Shown here: piece by piece, positions 45,432 through 55,098 of the stretch | Position numbering within the stretch: the stretch's first letter is position 1 | How the letters are laid out: each line of letters opens with the position of its first letter | NCBI RefSeq assembly: GCF_014193895.1 | Contig: NZ_BLZR01000001.1 | Span: forward strand, 3,162,001-3,226,000 | Length of the DNA stretch: 64,000 nucleotides | Direction: 5' to 3' | Origin: Clostridium fungisolvens | GTDB lineage: Bacteria > Bacillota > Clostridia > Clostridiales > Clostridiaceae | The notes under the pieces: generated by a model | Told to the model about the DNA's origin: nothing | What the model saw: only the letters and a program-made list of their open reading frames with translations | Databases searched by the model: none | Position numbers and translations under genes: made by a program

Positions 45432-45683
45432 TTACTTTCTTCCTAAAATTTCGTCATTGCTTGGTATCTTAAGATTCTTTTTTCTTTTAGTCATTATACC
45501 GCCTATTCTTCCAGTTTCTTCTGCTGTGAGTCCCCCCCAGCCTTCTGAATCAACTTTATCTTTAAGTCCTAATTCTTCTGCAATTTCATATTTCATAGAC
45601 TCTCTAAGCTTTTCAGCATCAGACAGCTCTCTATTTGATTTAATTTTAGATTTTATGATTTTTTTTAATGGTGTTTTGCTCAT
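45432..45683 (-). CDS. Small acid-soluble spore protein, alpha/beta type, divergent
   Basis: DNA-coating spore protein, 83 aa. The family's two motifs are recognisable: the GPR-protease region YEIAEELGL and the DNA-binding WGGLTAEETGRIGGIMTKR (TARENGSVGG-like in classical SASP). The N-terminal 25 residues are very basic and differ from standard SASP. Would be made in the forespore under sigma-G, but no promoter was assigned. RBS AAAAAGGAG. Confidence 0.82.
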   Translation of the reverse strand: MSKTPLKKIIKSKIKSNRELSDAEKLRESMKYEIAEELGLKDKVDSEGWGGLTAEETGRIGGIMTKRKKNLKIPSNDEILGRK

Positions 45684-46223
45684 AAGAAAGTCTCCTTTTT
45701 CTTATTTTTTTCTATTATTGCCATATCAATTTACAGTTATACCCCTACTAATATTTAGCTGAATACAATAACTATATTTATTATGTTAATTATTAATATA
45801 TAAAGAAAAGTTATTTGTTGGCTTTCAATATAATTTTTATTCATACATATTACATGTCTCAATATTCTAAATTGTATTATTATATATTTTTTCAAAACTC
45901 TACAGTTATTGAACTTTCTATACTTAACTAAACTTTCATAATTTTTTTTAACTATACAGTGTTTGGATCTAACATTACATGTTATCATCTGTTGAGGAAA
46001 ATATTAAAGATAAATGATAACACCTTGATAAGATTTAAAAATATATTCTTTATTATGATGCTACATACATATATTATGCGAAAATTAAAATTTAAAATTC
46101 AAAAAATTTCATCTGTAGCATAAATTATAGTGTATAATTAATTTAACGTAACATTAGGGTTGTGATATAATATACCTTATTTATATTTATGCATAAATTT
46201 TAAAAAACTTAGGAGGGATTGTT
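45684..46223. other. Gene-free divergent region between SASP and asd
   Basis: 540 bases of about 80% AT. Holds the asd promoter and an isolated inverted repeat (TGTTATCAT / ATGATAACA, 45980-46022). Several short frames are AT-rich chance ORFs. No lysine riboswitch was recognised. Confidence 0.55.
46143..46171 (+). promoter_or_regulatory. Promoter of asd-dapA-dapB
   Basis: TTAACG (46143-46148), 17-base spacer, TATAAT (46166-46171). Start near 46178, leaving a leader of about 45 bases, too short for a riboswitch. Confidence 0.65.
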
Positions 46224-47213
46224 TTGTTTAATGTAGCAATTGTTGGGGCAACAGGTAATGTTGGAAGAAAGTTCATTGAAATACTCGCAGAAAGGAATTT
46301 TCCAATTAAAGACCTGTACTTGTTTGCATCAAAAAGATCTGCAGGCAAGACTATGAAATTTAAAGATATTGATTATGTAGTTGAAGAATTATGTGATGAG
46401 AATATTAAATCTAAGAAAATTGATTTTGCATTATTTTCTGCTGGTGGAGACGCAAGCCTTCAGTTTGCTCCTAAATTCGCAGAAATAGGTGCAGTTGTTA
46501 TAGATAATAGCAGTGCATGGAGAATGGATCCTAAAGTTCCTCTTGTAGTTCCTGAAGTTAATCCAGAAGACATATCTTGGCATAATGGAATAATTGCAAA
46601 TCCAAATTGTTCTACTATCCAAGCAGTTGTTGCTTTAAAGCCACTTTATGATAGATACGGAATAAAGAGAATTGTATATTCTACTTATCAAGCTGTGTCC
46701 GGTGCAGGACTTCAAGGAATATTAGATCTTCAAGATGGAGTTAAAGGTGAAGCACCAAAGAAATTCCCTTATCCTATAGCAGGAAATATCCTTCCTCATA
46801 TAGATGTATTTACTGAAGATGGATACACTAAGGAAGAAATAAAAATGATATTAGAAACCAGAAAAATTCTCCATAATGATAATTTAAAAATTACTGCTAC
46901 AACAGCAAGAGTTCCGGTATTAAACAGCCATAGTGAAAGTATTAATGTTGAACTTTTAAAAGATTTTAATCTTGAAGATGTTATTACTTTACTTGGAAAC
47001 TCTCAAGGTGTAGTTGTATATGATGATATTAAGAACATAAAGTATCCGACACCATTATACGTAGATGGTAAGGATGATGTTTATGTTGGTAGAATAAGAA
47101 GAGATTTTAGTTTAGATAATGGTCTAAACCTTTGGGTTGTTGCTGACAACATAAGAAAAGGTGCTGCTTTAAATGCAGTACAAATTGCTGAAATAATGAT
47201 CAAGAACAAATAA
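46224..47213 (+). CDS. asd: Aspartate-semialdehyde dehydrogenase
   Basis: Reduces aspartyl phosphate to the semialdehyde with NADPH; branch point to lysine, threonine and methionine. 329 aa. NADP loop VGATGNVGRKFIEIL, active-site Cys in NPNCSTIQAVVAL, and GAGLQGILDLQDG. TTG start after AGGAGG. First gene of asd-dapA-dapB. Confidence 0.96.
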   Translation: MFNVAIVGATGNVGRKFIEILAERNFPIKDLYLFASKRSAGKTMKFKDIDYVVEELCDENIKSKKIDFALFSAGGDASLQFAPKFAEIGAVVIDNSSAWRMDPKVPLVVPEVNPEDISWHNGIIANPNCSTIQAVVALKPLYDRYGIKRIVYSTYQAVSGAGLQGILDLQDGVKGEAPKKFPYPIAGNILPHIDVFTEDGYTKEEIKMILETRKILHNDNLKITATTARVPVLNSHSESINVELLKDFNLEDVITLLGNSQGVVVYDDIKNIKYPTPLYVDGKDDVYVGRIRRDFSLDNGLNLWVVADNIRKGAALNAVQIAEIMIKNK

Positions 47214-47261
47214 TTATTAAGATGAAATATTTTCAAATTTAATAGGCATGGAGGTATAATT

Positions 47262-48143
47262 ATGTCTTTATTTAAAGGGTCTGGTGTTGCTATAGTTACT
47301 CCTTTTACGGAAAACGGAGTTGATTTTAAAAAATTAGAAGAACTTCTTGAATGGCATATAGAAAATAAAACTGATGCTATAGTTGTATGTGGTACCACAG
47401 GTGAAGCTTCAACTATGACTGAAAGCGAAAAGAAAGAAACTATAAAGTTTACTGTAGATGTCGTTAAAAAAAGAATACCTGTAATTGCAGGTACAGGTAC
47501 TAATAATACTGCTTACTCTATAGAAATGAGCAAATGGGCTGAAAGTATAGGAGTTGATGGACTTTTAATAATAACTCCTTACTATAATAAGACATCTCAA
47601 AGAGGATTAATAGAACATTTTAAAGCTATAGATAGTGCTGTAAATACACCAATTATACTATATAATGTACCAGCTAGAACAAATGTAAATATAAGTCCAG
47701 ATGTTCTTTTAAAGCTTACTGAACTTAAAAATATAGTAGCAGTTAAAGAAGCAAGCGGAGATTTAAGCCAAATAGCAAAAATAAAGTCTCTTTGCGGTGA
47801 TAAAATAGATATCTACTCTGGAAACGATGACCAAATAATTCCTATACTATCTTTGGGTGGAATAGGTGTAATATCAGTGCTTGCAAATGTTATTCCTAAG
47901 GAAGTTCATGATATGTGCGAACTTTTCTTAACTGGAAAGACAAAGGAAGCCTTAGATATTCAAATAAGTACTTTAGATTTAGCAAATACTTTATTTATAG
48001 AACCTAATCCAATTCCAGTAAAGACAGCTTTAAATCTAATGAATTGCAACGTTGGACCTTTAAGATTACCTCTTTATAAAATGGAAGGCGAAAATCTTGA
48101 AAAATTAAGCAATGTTTTAAGAAAGCATAATCTTATTAAGTAA
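47262..48143 (+). CDS. dapA: 4-hydroxy-tetrahydrodipicolinate synthase
   Basis: Condenses aspartate semialdehyde with pyruvate. 293 aa, full length. Motifs: GTTGEASTMTESEK, LIITPYYNKTSQRG (Tyr), YNVPARTNVNI and the Schiff-base Lys in VAVKEASGD. RBS GGAGG; 48 bases after asd. Confidence 0.98.
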   Translation: MSLFKGSGVAIVTPFTENGVDFKKLEELLEWHIENKTDAIVVCGTTGEASTMTESEKKETIKFTVDVVKKRIPVIAGTGTNNTAYSIEMSKWAESIGVDGLLIITPYYNKTSQRGLIEHFKAIDSAVNTPIILYNVPARTNVNISPDVLLKLTELKNIVAVKEASGDLSQIAKIKSLCGDKIDIYSGNDDQIIPILSLGGIGVISVLANVIPKEVHDMCELFLTGKTKEALDIQISTLDLANTLFIEPNPIPVKTALNLMNCNVGPLRLPLYKMEGENLEKLSNVLRKHNLIK

Positions 48144-48156
48144 TGGGGGTAAAACT

Positions 48157-48918
48157 ATGACAAAAATAATATTGAACGGTTGCTGTGGAAAGATGGGGAC
48201 TGTTATTTCAAATCTTGTAGAAAAAGATGAAAATCTTCAAATAGTAGCTGGAATAGATAAATTTCCAAAAGGTGAAAGAAGTTATCCTATTTTTAGTGAT
48301 TTAGATGAGTGCACTATAGAATACGATGTATTACTTGATTTTTCAAGACCAGACTCACTAAGACCAATACTAGCTTTTTCAGAAAAAAATAGTAAACCAG
48401 TGGTTCTTTGTTCTACTGGATATACTGCTGAAGATTTGGCTTTAATTGAAGAAAAATCCAAGGTAATTCCAGTGTTCAGATCTGCCAACATGAGTGTTGG
48501 AGTAAACCTTGTAAATATGCTTCTTAGAAAAATATCACCTGTCCTATATGAAAACTTTGATATTGAAGTTATAGAAAAACATCATAACCAAAAGGTGGAT
48601 GCTCCTTCTGGTACAGCGGTTATGCTTGCTGAAACTATAAAGAACTCAATTGAAGAAGATACACACTTCGTATATGGAAGAGAAGGAATTGCAAAGAGAG
48701 ATCATAAAGAGATTGGTATTCACGCAATACGTGGTGGAAGTATAGTTGGTGATCATGACGTTATTTTTGCAGGTGATGGTGAGGTTATTGAAATAACTCA
48801 TAAAGCTATCTCAAGAGAAGTTTTTGCTGTAGGTGCTTTAAAAGCAAGTGCTTATATGGGCACAATCTCAAAACCAGGACATTATGATATGGAAGATGTA
48901 TTAAATCTATCGTTCTAA
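48157..48918 (+). CDS. dapB: 4-hydroxy-tetrahydrodipicolinate reductase
   Basis: NAD(P)H reductase of the DAP pathway. 253 aa. NAD loop NGCCGKMGTVIS, signature EVIEKHHNQKVDAPSGTA (catalytic His-His), and IRGGSIVGDHDVIF. 13 bases after dapA. Confidence 0.98.
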   Translation: MTKIILNGCCGKMGTVISNLVEKDENLQIVAGIDKFPKGERSYPIFSDLDECTIEYDVLLDFSRPDSLRPILAFSEKNSKPVVLCSTGYTAEDLALIEEKSKVIPVFRSANMSVGVNLVNMLLRKISPVLYENFDIEVIEKHHNQKVDAPSGTAVMLAETIKNSIEEDTHFVYGREGIAKRDHKEIGIHAIRGGSIVGDHDVIFAGDGEVIEITHKAISREVFAVGALKASAYMGTISKPGHYDMEDVLNLSF

Positions 48919-48924
48919 TATTGA

Positions 48925-48963
48925 AAAAGGCTGCAGTAGACTAAAAATCTACTACAGCCTTTT
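48925..48963 (+). terminator. Terminator of asd-dapA-dapB
   Basis: AAAAGGCTGCAGTAGA pairs with TCTACTACAGCCTTTT, one mismatch, 7-base loop. Confidence 0.85.
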
Positions 48964-49028
48964 AATAATTTTATGTTATGTTCACCTAGTGCTTTACCAG
49001 CTCCTACTTTCAAATCCTCACGCTCTCT

Positions 49029-50168
49029 TTATTTCTCAAGCTCATTTATAAACTCTTCAATCAAATCTAAAGCTTTTTCTAATTCCTCAGTACTATAACA
49101 ATAGGATATTCTCATAAAGCCCTCTCCACCTTGACCAAAAGCACTACCTGGAACACAAGCTACTTTCTTTTTCTCTAATAGCAATTCACAAAATTCCTCA
49201 GAACTTAAATTGAACTTCTTTATGGATGGGAATATATAGAACGCTCCCTTAGGCAATTCCACCTCAAAGCCCATATCCATAAGCCTATTATATACATAGT
49301 CTCTTCTTTTAATAAATTGAGATTTCATATATTCCACATCATTAAGACACTCTCTAAGTCCCACATACGCACCATATTGAGATATTGAAGTAGCACAAGA
49401 AACATTATATTGATGTACCTTCATAAAGTCATCCATTAAGCCTTTATTTAAGCAGAAGTAACCTAGTCTTAATCCTGTCATTGAAAATATTTTAGAAAAT
49501 CCACCAATGAATATAACTCTATCCTTAAGCTCCTTAACTTGGCCTATAGAATGATATTCATCATAGCAAAGTGCACTGTACATTTCATCTGTTATTACAG
49601 TTAGATCATATTTCAATATAAGTTCCTTAAGCTCACTTAGTTGCTTCTCCTCAAGTATTGCACCAGTAGGGTTTGTAGGGAAAGATAACAAAAGATATCT
49701 TGAACCACTATCCTTTACAGCGTTCTCTAAAAGGCCTATATTTAGAGAGAAGTCTTCATTAAGCTTATAGTTAACCACTTCTCCGCCTACAAGTTTAACA
49801 CAGTTTTCATAAGCTGGATATGCAGGAGTTGGAATCAGCACCTTTTCTCCTCTATCAATCAGAGTGGTAAAGACTGTAAAAAGCGCTTCACTTCCTCCTG
49901 CTGTTACACAAATTTCGTCTTTGTCATATTCGATTCCAAAGCTACCTAAATATTTGCTTATTTCGATTCTTAATTGCTCTAATCCTGCATTGGATGTATA
50001 GGTAGTTTTGCCTTGCTCCAAAGCTTCTATCATCGCCTCTTTGATCCTCTTAGGCACTGGAAAGTCTGGCTGGCCAAGGGTAAGTGATATAGCCCCTTGT
50101 ATTTTCGCAACCTTATTAGAAAATTTTCTTATACCTGAAAGCTCTATTTTATTTACATTGCTATTCAT
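49029..50168 (-). CDS. Class I/II PLP aminotransferase (candidate N-acetyl-DAP aminotransferase)
   Basis: 379 aa fold-type I aminotransferase. AGGSEALFTVF, SFPTNPTGAILEEKQL, VITDEMYSALCYD (PLP Asp) and the Schiff-base Lys in GGFSKIFSMTGLRLGY; Arg in MRISYCYS binds the carboxylate. Similar to PatA/DapX-type enzymes. Lying between dapAB and dapD, it could supply the transamination step of the acetylase DAP route; aspartate or aromatic substrates are alternatives. Two bases downstream of cobO. Confidence 0.85.
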   Translation of the reverse strand: MNSNVNKIELSGIRKFSNKVAKIQGAISLTLGQPDFPVPKRIKEAMIEALEQGKTTYTSNAGLEQLRIEISKYLGSFGIEYDKDEICVTAGGSEALFTVFTTLIDRGEKVLIPTPAYPAYENCVKLVGGEVVNYKLNEDFSLNIGLLENAVKDSGSRYLLLSFPTNPTGAILEEKQLSELKELILKYDLTVITDEMYSALCYDEYHSIGQVKELKDRVIFIGGFSKIFSMTGLRLGYFCLNKGLMDDFMKVHQYNVSCATSISQYGAYVGLRECLNDVEYMKSQFIKRRDYVYNRLMDMGFEVELPKGAFYIFPSIKKFNLSSEEFCELLLEKKKVACVPGSAFGQGGEGFMRISYCYSTEELEKALDLIEEFINELEK

Positions 50169-50169
50169 A

Positions 50170-50709
50170 TTAGTATTCTATCCCCTCTCTTGCTGCTACG
50201 CCTTTTTCATAATAATGCTTGATATCCTTCATTTCTGTTACTAGATCCGCTCTGTCAATTAATTCTTTTGGAGCATTTCTGCCTGTCAAAATCAACTCCA
50301 TATCTTCAGGCTTACTGTCTATAAGGTCTATAATCATTGGAACTTCTAAAAAGTTATTGTAAATAGCTGCCATTACCTCATCTAGTATCAATATATCACA
50401 TTTTCTTTCTTTTATTACCTCTACAACAAAATTGTAAGCCTGCAGTATTTCACTCTTCAGTTCAAGTTTCTGTTGATCATTTAGAGTCCATACAAAGCCT
50501 CTTCTTTTTTCAAATCTATATATCTTAAAATTAGGTGCATGGAACTCTGAAGAATTAAGTTCACCAGTTTTATTACTCTTTAAAAACTGGACCATTATTA
50601 CTTTCATCCCGTCCCCCACTGCTCTGAAAGCCAATCCTAATGCAGCAGTAGTCTTTCCTTTTCCATTGCCTGTATATATTTGAACATACCCTTTTTCTAA
50701 TTTTGCCAT
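50170..50709 (-). CDS. cobO: Cob(I)yrinic acid a,c-diamide adenosyltransferase
   Basis: CobA/BtuR-family ATP:corrinoid adenosyltransferase making the adenosyl form of B12. 179 aa. P-loop YTGNGKGKTTAALG, then MVQFLKSNKTGE and ILDEVMAAI, with ELILTGRNAP near the end. No other cobalamin gene is nearby; the role is probably corrinoid salvage or housekeeping. Confidence 0.95.
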   Translation of the reverse strand: MAKLEKGYVQIYTGNGKGKTTAALGLAFRAVGDGMKVIMVQFLKSNKTGELNSSEFHAPNFKIYRFEKRRGFVWTLNDQQKLELKSEILQAYNFVVEVIKERKCDILILDEVMAAIYNNFLEVPMIIDLIDSKPEDMELILTGRNAPKELIDRADLVTEMKDIKHYYEKGVAAREGIEY

Positions 50710-51188
50710 AAATCAGCACTCCTTTTCCGCATTTGTATTAAGGGGACATAAACTCATTATGAGCTCGTCTTATCCTTTTGCAATCTAATATTTATTCCAT
50801 TAAACTGCATAAAAATTCATATTTTTTGCATATATAAAAGTTTTTAATATAAAAACCTGCTAATTTATCTACCAGCAACTGCTTTAATATTTATTTTTAT
50901 TTTACTTACACAAAAAACTTCAACTCACCATGGAAATCAGCAATTATGCAAGGTTTTCTCCATTTTTAATATCTTACAACTAGCCTTAATACTGCAACAA
51001 ATTGATAAAAAATATTTTTTCTATGTAAGATATTATAAACTATATTTTACATAAGCAGAGTCAATTTCGCCATAATATTTTATAAAAAATGAATTTTTTC
51101 TCCTTACCCCTTTCATAATAGGTTAAGTTTTATTATAATTATCTTATTGCATATTACATAACTACGCAATAGAGGAAAGGATGATATA
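50710..51188. other. Gene-free divergent region between cobO and dapD
   Basis: 479 AT-rich bases. Possible dapD promoter TTTCAT - 17 bases - TATAAT at about 51111-51139. Otherwise no gene, riboswitch or repeat recognised. Confidence 0.45.
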
Positions 51189-51899
51189 ATGAGTTATAAT
51201 TTTACTGATCCATATGAAATAGCTAGATTTATAAAAGAATCAAAGAAATCAACTCCAGTAAAAGTTTATGTTAATGGAGATTTAAAAGATAGCGACATGA
51301 AAAATATCGAATGGTATGGCTCTGATAATTTCTACGTACTTTTTGGGGAAAGTGATGACATAACAAGAGTAATTCTTGATAATAAACATAAAGTAAAGCA
51401 TTTTAGAGTTGAAAATGATAGAAGAAACTCAGCAATACCTATGCTAAATTTACTTGATATAGATGCTAGAATCGAACCAGGTGCTATTATAAGAGATAAG
51501 GTTACAATAGAAAAAAATGCTGTTATAATGATGGGTGCTGTAATAAATATAGGTGCTGAGATAGGCGAAGCAACTATGGTTGATATGAACGCTGTTGTTG
51601 GTGCTAGAGGAAAACTAGGAAAGAGAGTTCATCTTGGTGCAGGGGCTGTTGTAGCTGGTGTTCTAGAACCACCTAGCAAAACACCTTGTATAATAGAAGA
51701 TGATGTTCTTATTGGTGCAAACTCAGTTATTCTTGAAGGAGTAAAAGTTGGAGCTGGATCAGTGGTTGCAGCTGGATCAGTTGTAGTAGATGACGTTCCA
51801 GCAGGAGTTGTTGTTGCTGGAACTCCTGCAAAGATAATTAAAAAAGTTGATGATAAGACAAAAGACAAGACTCAAATACTCGACGATTTAAGAAAGTAA
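51189..51899 (+). CDS. dapD: Tetrahydrodipicolinate N-acetyltransferase
   Basis: Hexapeptide-repeat enzyme (DapH type) that acetylates THDP in the acetylase branch of lysine/DAP synthesis. 236 aa, matching the Firmicute form. N-terminal alpha domain (1-85), then left-handed beta helix from ARIEPGAIIRDKV, with HLGAGAVVAGVLEPP and VAGTPAKIIKKV at the end. Single gene with its own terminator, near asd-dapAB. Confidence 0.95.
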   Translation: MSYNFTDPYEIARFIKESKKSTPVKVYVNGDLKDSDMKNIEWYGSDNFYVLFGESDDITRVILDNKHKVKHFRVENDRRNSAIPMLNLLDIDARIEPGAIIRDKVTIEKNAVIMMGAVINIGAEIGEATMVDMNAVVGARGKLGKRVHLGAGAVVAGVLEPPSKTPCIIEDDVLIGANSVILEGVKVGAGSVVAAGSVVVDDVPAGVVVAGTPAKIIKKVDDKTKDKTQILDDLRK

Positions 51900-51902
51900 C
51901 TC

Positions 51903-51940
51903 TAAAGAATCACTAATGAAAACATGTTAGTGATTCTTTA
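51903..51940 (+). terminator. Terminator of dapD
   Basis: TAAAGAATCACTAA / TTAGTGATTCTTTA perfect arms, 10-base loop, T run. Confidence 0.85.
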
Positions 51941-51982
51941 TTTTTTATTGTTATTATTTCTAAAGATTTAACGCAAAAAAAT

Positions 51983-52002
51983 AAGGGCGAATATTCGCCC
52001 TT
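51983..52002 (-). terminator. Terminator of the SSB-like gene
   Basis: AAGGGCGAAT / ATTCGCCCTT with T run on the minus strand, 21 bases past the stop. The arms are contiguous, so the real loop uses the inner bases. Confidence 0.75.
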
Positions 52003-52023
52003 TTAATATGTTCAAACTAGCTT

Positions 52024-52683
52024 TTAAACTGCACCTATTTGATCATCATCTACTAATTCATTTTCCCCATTTACTCTTTCCATCTTTGAAATAGAAACTT
52101 CATAAGCTACTTTTCTAATAACTTCTTCATCAGAAACCTTCTTTTGATACTCTCTGCTTTGAAGTCTTCCCCATATTCTAATATTGTCTCCAACGCTTAA
52201 AGTCTGGCAGAATCTTGAGTTTCTTCCCCATGCTATTGTAGGTATATAGTCGGATTTGTTGTAAGCTCTATTTACAGCAAGTAGTACATCAGCAATCTCT
52301 CTGCCAAAAGGAGTTGTCCTATATACTGGTTCCTTACATATATACCCGTCTAAAAAAATTTCATTTGGGTTTTTGCTTCTTTCATCGCATGGTCTAATGT
52401 CACGAGCAAAAACTGTTAATATAAGCTTATTAGCTCCATCTACAAATTTATTATAAGACCTCAATTGTCCTTCAACAATTATATCAGTACCTATGCTTAA
52501 ATCAAAACTAGTAAGTAATCTTTCAGATATTGTAATGTTTAACATATCCTTCGAATCACTTAGTCTCATTACCTCTAAAGAAAAAGTAAGGAACTTCTCC
52601 CCATACATCTCGTGGCTAAAATCCAATCCTGAAGCAACAGTTCCCTCAAGGTAAATTTTATTATTTAACATTAAATTATCCAT
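52024..52683 (-). CDS. Single-stranded DNA-binding protein with two OB folds
   Basis: 219 aa. The first half (residues ~8-100) is a degenerate OB fold (YLEGTVASGLDFSHEMYG ... DIIVEGQLRS); the second (~107-205) is a standard SSB fold (GYICKEPVYRTTPFGREIAD, PTIAWGRNSRF, IRIWGRLQSREY). Ordinary SSB is one OB fold with an acidic tip ending in Phe; here the tail ends DDDQIGAV without that tip. A secondary clostridial SSB-like protein, not the main replicative SSB. Confidence 0.82.
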   Translation of the reverse strand: MDNLMLNNKIYLEGTVASGLDFSHEMYGEKFLTFSLEVMRLSDSKDMLNITISERLLTSFDLSIGTDIIVEGQLRSYNKFVDGANKLILTVFARDIRPCDERSKNPNEIFLDGYICKEPVYRTTPFGREIADVLLAVNRAYNKSDYIPTIAWGRNSRFCQTLSVGDNIRIWGRLQSREYQKKVSDEEVIRKVAYEVSISKMERVNGENELVDDDQIGAV

Positions 52684-52800
52684 TTAAACCCCTCTCTCCC
52701 TCGTTTTTTAAAAATTTTTATTTTTTGTTATAAAGTATAAATTAGAAAACAACTTATTTCCATTATAATACATTTAATGCCTTTTTTACAATATGTTTTT

Positions 52801-53553
52801 TTATTGGTTAACTTTATGTTGTTTACCATCGTTGTCCACATCAAAATTATCCTTATAAATAAGGTCACCTACAGGTACAAATTGGTAACCTTCCCCCTCC
52901 AACTTCTGAAAGATCTTTTTAAGATTTTCAGGAGTGTACTTTCCGTTATTATGGAAAAGCAGTATAGAGCCTGGCTTTACATTTTTAATTACCCTCTGGT
53001 ATTCTTCATCTGCTCCTTTATTTTTCCAATCAACACTATCAACATCCCACTGTATACAATAATATCCCATCTTTTTAACTGTATTTACCACAGTATCATT
53101 ATAAGAACCGCTTGGACACCTAAAAAGCTTTGTCTTATATCCAGTATTATTATATATAATATCTTCAGTCTTTTTTATTTCAGAAACCATCCTATCAGTT
53201 GATATCTTGGTGAAATCTGGATGTATGTAGCTATGATTGGCTATTTCATTCCCTCCCTCCTTTATTTTTTTAAGTTTCTCTACATTCTCTTCATTTGAAT
53301 TTACCCAGCCTCCCATGATAAAAAATGTACCTTTTACATTATATTCCTTCATTATGTCTAATATACTTCCAAGGTTGTCCTCATCTGTCCAATTGATATC
53401 AAAGGTTATAGAAATCTTTTTATCCTTAGCATCAACGGAATATATAGGCAAGGACTTTTTTACCATCCAAGCATTCACTACTTTTGAGGCAATAGCTGTT
53501 GAGATAAATACAATTACCACAAGTAAAAATATAATTATTTTATTTTTCCTCAA
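52801..53553 (-). CDS. Polysaccharide deacetylase, membrane anchored (PdaB-like)
   Basis: About 250 aa from a TTG start at 53553, which follows GGAGG with 7-base spacing; ATG at 53616 has no RBS. One N-terminal anchor (residues ~5-24), then a NodB domain: ITFDINWTDED (catalytic Asp), NHSYIHPDF (metal His pair), FRCPSGSYNDTV, and LLFHNNG at the end. Probably removes acetyl groups from peptidoglycan or a related polymer, often in sporulation. Confidence 0.88.
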   Translation of the reverse strand: MRKNKIIIFLLVVIVFISTAIASKVVNAWMVKKSLPIYSVDAKDKKISITFDINWTDEDNLGSILDIMKEYNVKGTFFIMGGWVNSNEENVEKLKKIKEGGNEIANHSYIHPDFTKISTDRMVSEIKKTEDIIYNNTGYKTKLFRCPSGSYNDTVVNTVKKMGYYCIQWDVDSVDWKNKGADEEYQRVIKNVKPGSILLFHNNGKYTPENLKKIFQKLEGEGYQFVPVGDLIYKDNFDVDNDGKQHKVNQ

Positions 53554-53690
53554 ATGAATTCCTCCACAATGAAGTCTCTTTAAAATAATATTCAGCAAGT
53601 TACTAAATAATGACAATAAAAATTTTCATAGAGAAATAGTTAAGTTTTATGCTATAATAAAGCTATACTGGTGAGTGGGAGGATAAATTT

Positions 53691-54221
53691 ATGAATGATA
53701 GCACATTAGAACTAGCGGAAAACAAGCTTCTGCTTTTATATATAATTAAATCTATTAAGTATCCAATATCTAATGCCCAATTAACTGAAATTGTTTTAGA
53801 AAATAGTTTCATTAATTACTTTTTCCTTCAACAGTATATTACAGAGCTTATCTCTTCAGGTTTTATTAAATATGAAGAGATAAATGAAAAAAAACTGTTA
53901 TATATTACGGATGTAGGGAATAAAGTTTTAACTTTATTTAAGGATAGAATTTCTCCTCAGAGATTAAACGTAATAGATGATTATCTAAAAACAAGCATAG
54001 AAAAAATTAAAAGAGAACTCACTATATCTGCAGATTATACACCAGACCAAGATAATACCTTTGTAGTTAATTTAAAAGCAGTGGAAGATGATAGTTTGTT
54101 AATGGATTTAAAGGTAAGTGTAGCTTCAAAAAAACAAGCAGTTGCATTATGTAGTAAGTGGAAAGAAAATCCTTCACAAATCTACAATAATATAATCAAC
54201 ATCCTCATAGAAGATAAGTAA
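53691..54221 (+). CDS. DUF4364 family protein
   Basis: 176 aa. N-terminal ~85 residues resemble a winged helix (LLLLYIIKSIKYPISNAQL ... GFIKYEEINEKKLLYITDVG), followed by an alpha/beta C-terminal part. Common in clostridia, function unknown, a transcription-regulator role is plausible. RBS GGGAGGATA. Confidence 0.78.
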   Translation: MNDSTLELAENKLLLLYIIKSIKYPISNAQLTEIVLENSFINYFFLQQYITELISSGFIKYEEINEKKLLYITDVGNKVLTLFKDRISPQRLNVIDDYLKTSIEKIKRELTISADYTPDQDNTFVVNLKAVEDDSLLMDLKVSVASKKQAVALCSKWKENPSQIYNNIINILIEDK

Positions 54222-54442
54222 GAAAATTGATACAAGTAAAATGCATGCTAAAAACTCTCTTATTAAGATTGTTCTTACGCATGTATATTTTTTTACAAAC
54301 TTATAATTAAGATATTACGCTTGTCATTAATGCACTTTAATAAAACCTAGTAATATAGTATAATTACTTTATAATGAATTTGGATATAATTTCTACAGAT
54401 TATATCCAAGTCAAAATCAAAATTAAGAGGGGGAAGGCTTAA

Positions 54443-54694
54443 ATGAACTCGTACAAAACATCTAACGTGTGTGCAAAAGAAGTAAGTTTTGAAATAGTTG
54501 ACAACAAAATATCTAGTGTAAACTTTGAAGGTGGTTGCAACGGTAACCTAAAAGGAATATCTTCACTTATAGAAGGTATGGATGTTAACGATGCTATGAA
54601 CAGATTAAGAGGTATTACTTGTGGCACTAAGGGTACTTCATGTCCAGACCAATTATCAAAAGCTTTAGAAGAATACTTAAGCAAAACTGTCTAA
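54443..54694 (+). CDS. TSCPD-domain protein (TIGR03905 type)
   Basis: 83 aa. Four Cys, in SNVCAKEVSF, EGGCNGNLKG, GITCGTKGTSCPDQL; the GTSCPDQL segment names the family. The TSCPD domain also occurs at the end of B12-dependent ribonucleotide reductases, where it helps redox control; a stand-alone role is unknown. RBS GAGGGGGA. Confidence 0.85.
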   Translation: MNSYKTSNVCAKEVSFEIVDNKISSVNFEGGCNGNLKGISSLIEGMDVNDAMNRLRGITCGTKGTSCPDQLSKALEEYLSKTV

Positions 54695-55098
54695 TTATAT
54701 ATCAATCTAAAGAAAAGCATGAAAAGGTATTTATATCTTTCATGCTTTTTTCGTATTGAAAATTCTTATAACATATCTATATAAATTACTCAATAATAAA
54801 AAACTTCTAATACGTCTTTTTTGAATATCGTCCTTTCCTAGTGTATATGAGAAATCTTACAAATTGATAAATTCTATTTTCTACTAACAAAAAATTATAC
54901 TAAGAGAATGAATTACCTTCGTCACACTTGCTTGAAGATTTTACACTTTCCTACGGAATAAAAATATAGTATAGTAATAATACTAGCTAATTTATATTTT
55001 AGCTTCATAGGTACTTGATTGCTGTAATTATAGCGGTACATGCTATTTAGAGACTTATGTAACTTAAAAAAGGAATACTATGCAGAAAGGTGGTAGCA
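54695..55098. other. Gene-free region with a decayed family A element
   Basis: 404 bases. After the terminator, about 54797-54868 aligns loosely with family A (CTTTCC...GTGTATATGAG) but the first hairpin is ruined. No gene. The promoter of the C39-like gene was not fixed. Confidence 0.45.
54712..54750 (+). terminator. Terminator after the TSCPD gene
   Basis: AAAAGCATGAAA / TTTCATGCTTTT arms, 13-base loop, T run. Confidence 0.85.

Noticed and set aside
45755..45988. 77-codon minus-strand frame
   Set aside because: AT-rich intergenic DNA; codon use is rich in Ile, Asn and Lys with no motif and no RBS.
46024..46223. Lysine riboswitch before asd
   Set aside because: The leader from the best promoter is about 45 bases and no lysine-element core was seen.
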